From: Byssochlamys sp. IMV 00236
Lineage: Eukaryota > Ascomycota > Eurotiomycetes > Eurotiales > Thermoascaceae
Assembly (NCBI GenBank): GCA_001931875.2
Contig: MSJH02000840.1
Coordinates: 620,001 to 684,000, forward strand
Length of the DNA: 64,000 nt
Reading direction: 5' to 3'
This document shows, piece by piece, positions 58,784 to 64,000 of this stretch (within the stretch, counting starts at the first letter, position 1; every line of letters starts with the position of its first letter). Made by a program: the position numbers and the translations under genes. The notes under the pieces are model-generated. The model saw only the letters and a list, made by a program, of their open reading frames with translations, had not been told where the DNA came from and ran no database searches.

Positions 58784-61280
58784 ATGCAGACCGATCTTGA
58801 ACTCGGACGACTCCATCGACGTCGGTATGTCCACGAACCAGATACGAACGGCACATTTTCCTCAGTAAGGCTCTCTCTAGCAATTTGTATGGCTTTACGG
58901 AATTTGATCATTGAAGTATTCAACATGCAGGGCCGGGATATTGCTACCGATCAACAAATAACCGATGACCTCGCAAAGGTGGGTTTACTCCTACCATTTC
59001 TGGCGTCATACTGACTTTGGAAAGTGCCCAACTTACTTTGAAATATATCTGAAACCCAGTTCATACTCGGTGAATGGCTATGGTATATGCCCACCAGGAA
59101 GAAAGTACCAGTCTGCGGAAATATTTCGCCATAAAGATAGCTTAGGGCGTGTGTGGACTGGTCCTGAAGATGACCGATACCTGAGCGCCACGGACGGGCG
59201 ACTCGCAAGTCTGGTAGTCCAAGCGTCCGAGGAAATACGGGATGGCCCCGCTAATTCAACCTGGCCTCGGAAGGCAATGGAACCGTGTACCCCAACCATT
59301 CTTCAGATTGTCTACGGGCTTCTGGGGCCTCAGCTCCAGAATGATCCAGATGCGTCATGGTTTGCCGTGTGCTTGTGGTGGTTGCCATCCTGTTTAACCA
59401 TTGCTGCTCTGGTAAGGTGGCCTCCAGGCCATGTGCATGATATGTCTGACATTATCTAGCTCTTTATTCCAGCTGATCTCGGTGGTGAGAGGAGAAATAA
59501 TGGTCGTTACGAGCAGTTCAAGTATCACTACTGGGGTTATCCAAAGGTTCCAGCCAATCTCCATGAGATCCCAACATCGAGGGACAGTATTTTATCGTTC
59601 CGTCATCAAAAGGAGAATGGCTTCTCAGAACGACTTCTGCGCCCGAGAAGACTGTGCTTGCTTCAAGATGAGGAAGGGATTCAGATTATTGACAATGTCA
59701 GCGAATGGGAGGCAGTACATGGAAGCATTGAGTATTTGTTCGTCTGCTATACCACTGAGCAGTTCAGTCATGACGAGAGTGAAGGAGACATGGATGAACT
59801 GCATCGCATTGCCGAGGCTGCAGCCCGAATGGCTGGAGTTGCTGCTTACTGGATTGCGTGTAGCTGTATGCCAGGAGATCAGGACCACTCCGAAGATGTC
59901 TACCGGATCAGTGACGTCGTCCGGGGCGCCCATTCAATGGTGGTGATTATCGGACCTCCTCGCGGTTCCAACCCAAGCCCAAGGGAAATGCTCCGTCAAT
60001 TGGGAAGCAGGATGTGGACCTTCCCAGAGGTCCTTCTGAGTCCATCGAGCCGGCTCATTTCGATATACATGCGTGATTGTGACCCAGGGTCCTACCGCAC
60101 TCTGTCCAAGCGGGACTTCGCCATTGAGGCCTGGGGAGACGCTGGTATCTCAAACCAGCTTATCGATCACTATGAAGGCTCAATCATACTCAGCCCTCTG
60201 GAGCTGGTTTCCGTCGCATTGCAATGCTTTCCGAACCGTCATACCGCCGACCACTACCAAGGAGACCTTTCATACGCCTTGATGGGTTTGCTGCGACGCC
60301 GCCCACAGGTCACCAAAGAGGACTCGGCTTTTGAAGCTTTTTGTCGACTATCCTTAGCCAATGACAGCGACCAGCTGATTGAGCGGCTGATATGCATACT
60401 CCCTCGAAACATCAAAACACCCTGGCATGAAATCGACGACTTTTGGGACAGTAACCTTTGGGACATCGAGCCTCATTGCCAAGTTGTGGGTCTCGGGGGC
60501 GGCGATACTGTGATCCTCAGTGGTGCCTTTGGTGCTCCTATCCGTTGGAAATCGTTCGTTCCAGTCAACCTTTTGATGCGGGACACAATAACACGTGCGG
60601 TGACCAGAGTTGTTTTGCGCAGTAGTCCTGTTTGGCTCTTGCCAGGCGTCATTTTGCTAGCAATCAGTCAGTCCAAAGGAGGCGCTTTGACTCCGGTCAC
60701 AGCGATGGGGTGGATATTCGTAGGTCTGTACATTTTAGTTATATTGGCTTCCCCATATTTCATCTACTCTCTTTATGTTGGTAAGACATGGGCTGCGCAA
60801 CCATGGCTGTTCGGGTTCGAAGGTTATATGGACATCGGTGAAATTGAGACACTGATCTTCGGCATCAATCTTGGCCGATTGAAGTGGAGTCCATTCTCCA
60901 GTGATCTCTCATTGCATGAAGACCAGGACGGTGAATGCGTCGGACAAGATCCCACTCAAAGTGAACGCATTGCAGAGTTCGTGTCCCAGGCCCGAGATTC
61001 CCAGTATGGGGATCTCAAAGTCTTCACCTTAGTCGACACCAATACTTTAACCGTCACCCTATTCCGGGCTGTCCGTCCACCGGTGGCCATGCTGCTTTGT
61101 GGCAGCGAGGGTGGCATGCAGCGGGCGCTGCTTTGTTCCTACGATTGGAAATCTCAAACCCTCTATCGCGAAAGTGTCCTGCGGGTGGACACGCTCGTCT
61201 TGGAACATATGTCCCGCGTGGGTCGATTCCGGCTTGGGTTAGAAAGGCCTGTAGCGGAGACGGTGAGGGCAAGTGGTTAG
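58784..61280 (+). CDS. HET-like domain membrane protein, ~778-800 aa
   Basis: Exons: 58784-58864, 58931-58978, 59025-59411 and 59460-61280 (779 codons with the stop). The first intron (58865-58930) is uncertain; keeping it in frame gives 800 aa. The two later introns have clear CTGAC branch sites. The N-terminal part has NGYGICPPGRKY and GRVWTGPEDDRYLSATDGR. The middle carries a diverged heterokaryon-incompatibility-like region with YWIACSCMPGDQDH and LGSRMWTFPEVLLS, close to the family's W-I/F-x-E signature. Two membrane helices (SPVWLLPGVILLAIS; WIFVGLYILVILASPYFIYS) lie near 556-612. HET proteins trigger cell death or recognition in fungi; that role here is inference. Confidence 0.75.
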
Positions 61281-61506
61281 CAGTACTATACACTCGAGTC
61301 AATTATGATCCTGAAATATAGCTTCCAGCAAACATCTAATTATCCTTTACTTGCACGGACCCGATGTGTTTTAAAGAAAATGCCATTGCTATTGACTTAA
61401 AAGATAAATCAAAGCTGAAAAAGAAAACAAAAGAAATGTTGAGAGGTCCTGCTAGAGTAACTTTATCCCGAGATCTTGGTTTCCCTGACCAGCTTCCATA
61501 GAAAGT

Positions 61507-62853
61507 TTATGCTTGGGCACTTGTCTGTTCCGGCACATAAGGAGTCTCGTAAGGGCGCTCCGCCTGTGGTGTGATACGAGCCAAGTGACGGCGCTCACCA
61601 GTCTTCCAGTCAAGGATGGCCGAGTGTGCAGTGATGCGGTTCTGAATGAACTGTTAGCCTTTTATGTTTTGAGAAGATGCTGATAAAGTTCTTGCAGCAG
61701 TAACTTGAACTTACATCCCAAACAACAACTGTCCTAGGGGCCCATCGGACACGAACTTGGTAATCAATGCCATGTCCAACATGGTTCAAGAGAAAGCCTA
61801 GCAGCGAATCGCTTTCCTCTTTCTTCAAACCGACAATGCTGCGGGTGACTACGCATTTATTAGCAACCATAATCATACTATGAAGATCCTCATAGCCGGG
61901 TATTCTTACAGCCACCGTTTACAAAGAGAGCTTTCTCCCCGGTGACGGGATGCGTTCGAACCAACGGGTGCTCGTTCTTCACAGGTTCTCGCCGGACAAC
62001 GCCGCCGCGCTTCTTGCTAAATTCTGCCTGTTCAAACCCCGAGTGAACTGCCTTGAGGCCGTGTAGCCTCTCCTTAATCGCTGGCGATAGGCGGTTGTAT
62101 GCCTCAACCTGATCGACGAAGGCGGTATCACCACCCACTTCCGGAGTATCAAGGATATACAAGAAGGTCGTGCCAGGGGGTTGCTGCTCATACGTGACAT
62201 CGGAATGCCATCCAACACTGCTGTTTCGGTCCGCGAAGAAGGCATCGATTTCGCTCTTGTCGCCGTAACGGTGTACCAGGTGAATCTCAGGATACCCTTC
62301 TGGGGCACCGCTAGTCGGGTGGATGTGATGACGGCCAAAGTAACCTCCAAAGTCCAGTGCCTCTTGGATTGGCAGGTCGGCCAGATCCTGGTCACGGAAG
62401 ACAACAACCTTTCGTTGAGCAACGAGCAGAGCGAGCTGGTCCTTGCCAGCCTTAGAGAGCTTGCTCAGCTGAACACCTGTGACTTCGGAGCCGATGGTCG
62501 GGGCTAGCTTCTGAATCTTAGACCCTTCAGGCAAGAGGTCTTTGAAGGAAGGATCGGCGTCTTTGCCATGATCAACATGGACAAACGGTTCCAAAGGAGG
62601 GTATTTCTCGCCGTGGTCCCAAACAGGGAGGTAGTTAGGGTACTGAGAGGATTAGCTGGATGTATTTCGGAGACTGAGTGTTTCAATGGATTTTTCAATG
62701 GACTCTTACACTTGCTGTTGTCTGGCCCCCTTCTTCCTCAATAACTCTCCTGACCTTGGGCTTCTTGTCAGTAGTTTCCGGTGCGGTCTTTACTGGCACC
62801 GTAAGTGGTGCCGTCTCCGTATTTTCAGGAAGGTCCGCAACAGAAGGCGCCAT
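61507..62853 (-). CDS. TauD/TfdA-family 2-oxoglutarate dioxygenase, 381 aa
   Basis: Four exons: 62853-62710, 62642-61910, 61848-61715 and 61641-61507 (382 codons with the stop). Fe(II)/2OG-dependent enzymes of this family hydroxylate small sulfonates such as taurine or related acids. The iron ligands H-x-D are in SVGWHSDVTYEQQPP (near residue 190). The distal His and the 2OG-binding Arg are in exon 4 (NRITAHSAILDWKTGERRHLARI). Other family landmarks are VVVFRDQDLADL, YFGRHHIHP, and FVNGGFTRSIVGL rebuilt across intron 2. Fungal members often supply sulfur from sulfonates. The substrate is not known here; length is normal. Confidence 0.92.
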
Positions 62854-64000
62854 TCTTGTTTTGTGAAGATGGGAATTTGGATGTCAATTTTGGTTTGGAG
62901 ATGAGAAGTGCCACTGGAAGTCTCCAGAGAGATACACCACCCTCTATATAGCACTGCTCTACCATACACCTGATTGAGCATCTCACCTAATTATGCCACA
63001 GTATGGCGTCTAGAATGCCAAGTATATATTGTGCCGTTATAACCGGCGGAGAATAAAAGATGAGCATGCAGTCGTATATCGCGATCATACAAGCAACCCC
63101 GCAATCTAGGTTACGTGCGTACATCGCCCCATCGGCAAACTAGATAAAAATTAATTGGAGGCCAGTAAATATAGAGATACAGACTATAATCACTATCAGT
63201 TTCTACAGGCGATGCGGACATTCAAATGGTTATGGAATTATGTTGGGTCTTTTGTCTACACTGTCCGTGTCTACGTACGAGGCGAAACCCCTCCTGCTCG
63301 AAGCGCGATTACCGTTACGAATGACACCTTTCAAAGTTTTTAATACAATTGGCCGATATGTAGACTGAACATGTGTGGTGAATATCCAATATCATTGAGA
63401 CTTTCGCAGTCTATTTCATGACGTGCTCGGATCCAGGATAGCGTCATGCCACTACTTGTCACCAGCTGGATTCGACTGATATACGGTGTCCTTATCAATA
63501 AAAGTATTGATTATTTGCTGATTGTAGAATCGGAAGCATAATTGAAGGTGGCAATATTTGCTAATGCAACTGAATGCCATAATTATAGGTGGGAATAAGA
63601 GTCACGTACATGCTTGACCTCTAAGCTCTGATGTGTGCTATCTTCAACTTACAGTATTAACTATGTACATGTTCGAAATGGCATCCGATTTGTCGAACAG
63701 AATAGGTAGCATATTCTATCTCATGCAGCCTGATATTGATTACGCCGCCGTGTGGGCGGATCTCCTCGAAATTATTAATATAGAATGATGATTGTAATAT
63801 AGGACCTCGGAACGAACCGAAAATGAATCTATAGCTCCCAGCTCAACTGTTATATGATGGTCCGAGCACGGTTAATGAAGATTTGCACCCTACTACTGAG
63901 GAGTATCTGACAGGTCTTATACTGCCGTAGGTTGCCGCAGGGTCTTAAATTTATTTTGTGCTCTGCGTCCTAAGGTATAATCGTGATATTCTTTTCATTG
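62854..64000. other. Promoter of the dioxygenase and AT-rich right flank
   Basis: No gene recognised to the right edge. Composition becomes AT-rich after 63100 with many short chance frames. Confidence 0.4.

Noticed and set aside
11771..62853. Secondary-metabolite cluster
   Set aside because: A transcription factor, an MFS porter, oxygenases and an FSH1 hydrolase are present but scattered, with no PKS, NRPS or terpene enzyme.
1..64000. CRISPR arrays, operon signals, tRNA and rRNA genes
   Set aside because: The genome is eukaryotic; the tandem repeats seen are simple microsatellites. A scan by eye for tRNA B-box-like motifs gave no foldable candidate.

Overview
This window reads as nuclear DNA of a filamentous ascomycete, most likely Aspergillus or a close relative in the Eurotiales. 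Most genes carry several 45-100 nt GT-AG introns with visible CTGAC-type branch sites. The gene set is typical of such fungi: an SREBP factor of the SrbA type, a fungal two-domain CrcB/FEX fluoride exporter, HNH_2 proteins, a killer-toxin-like LysM chitinase, HET-like and CorA-like proteins. Gene-poor gaps are AT-rich and hold repeat relics and broken genes. There is one 20-base assembly gap (N) at 29172-29191.

Left part (1-21.9 kb): the 5' two-thirds of a giant DUF6606-type gene runs off the left edge (minus strand). A repeat-rich stretch follows, holding an HNH_2 gene broken by a SNF2-helicase-like fragment. Next come two small putative genes, a four-exon P-type H+-ATPase (plus) convergent with a fluoride exporter (minus), and a Zn2Cys6 transcription factor (plus).

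Middle (21.9-43.4 kb): a six-exon, about 1623-residue LysM/chitin-binding/GH18 chitinase lies head-to-head with a small secreted protein that resembles ADP-ribosyltransferase-type proteins. That protein is followed by an intact HNH_2 gene. This trio is the most interesting locus in the window. Then come a conserved protein of unknown function, a six-exon ketopantoate reductase, a decayed sugar transporter, a 2.4 kb gap and the intronless srbA gene.

Right part (45-64 kb): a six-exon ferric reductase-like gene with an overlapping upstream ORF, an FSH1 serine hydrolase, a six-exon MFS sugar transporter (minus), a DUF1479 oxygenase, a disrupted membrane-protein gene and a 7-TM protein. A CorA-like membrane protein (minus) and a HET-like membrane protein (plus) share a promoter of about 270 bp. 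A TauD-family dioxygenase (minus) closes the set.

No biosynthetic backbone enzyme, rRNA, tRNA or CRISPR array was seen. Exon boundaries were deduced by hand from reading-frame continuity, splice sites and family knowledge; none was tested against transcripts.
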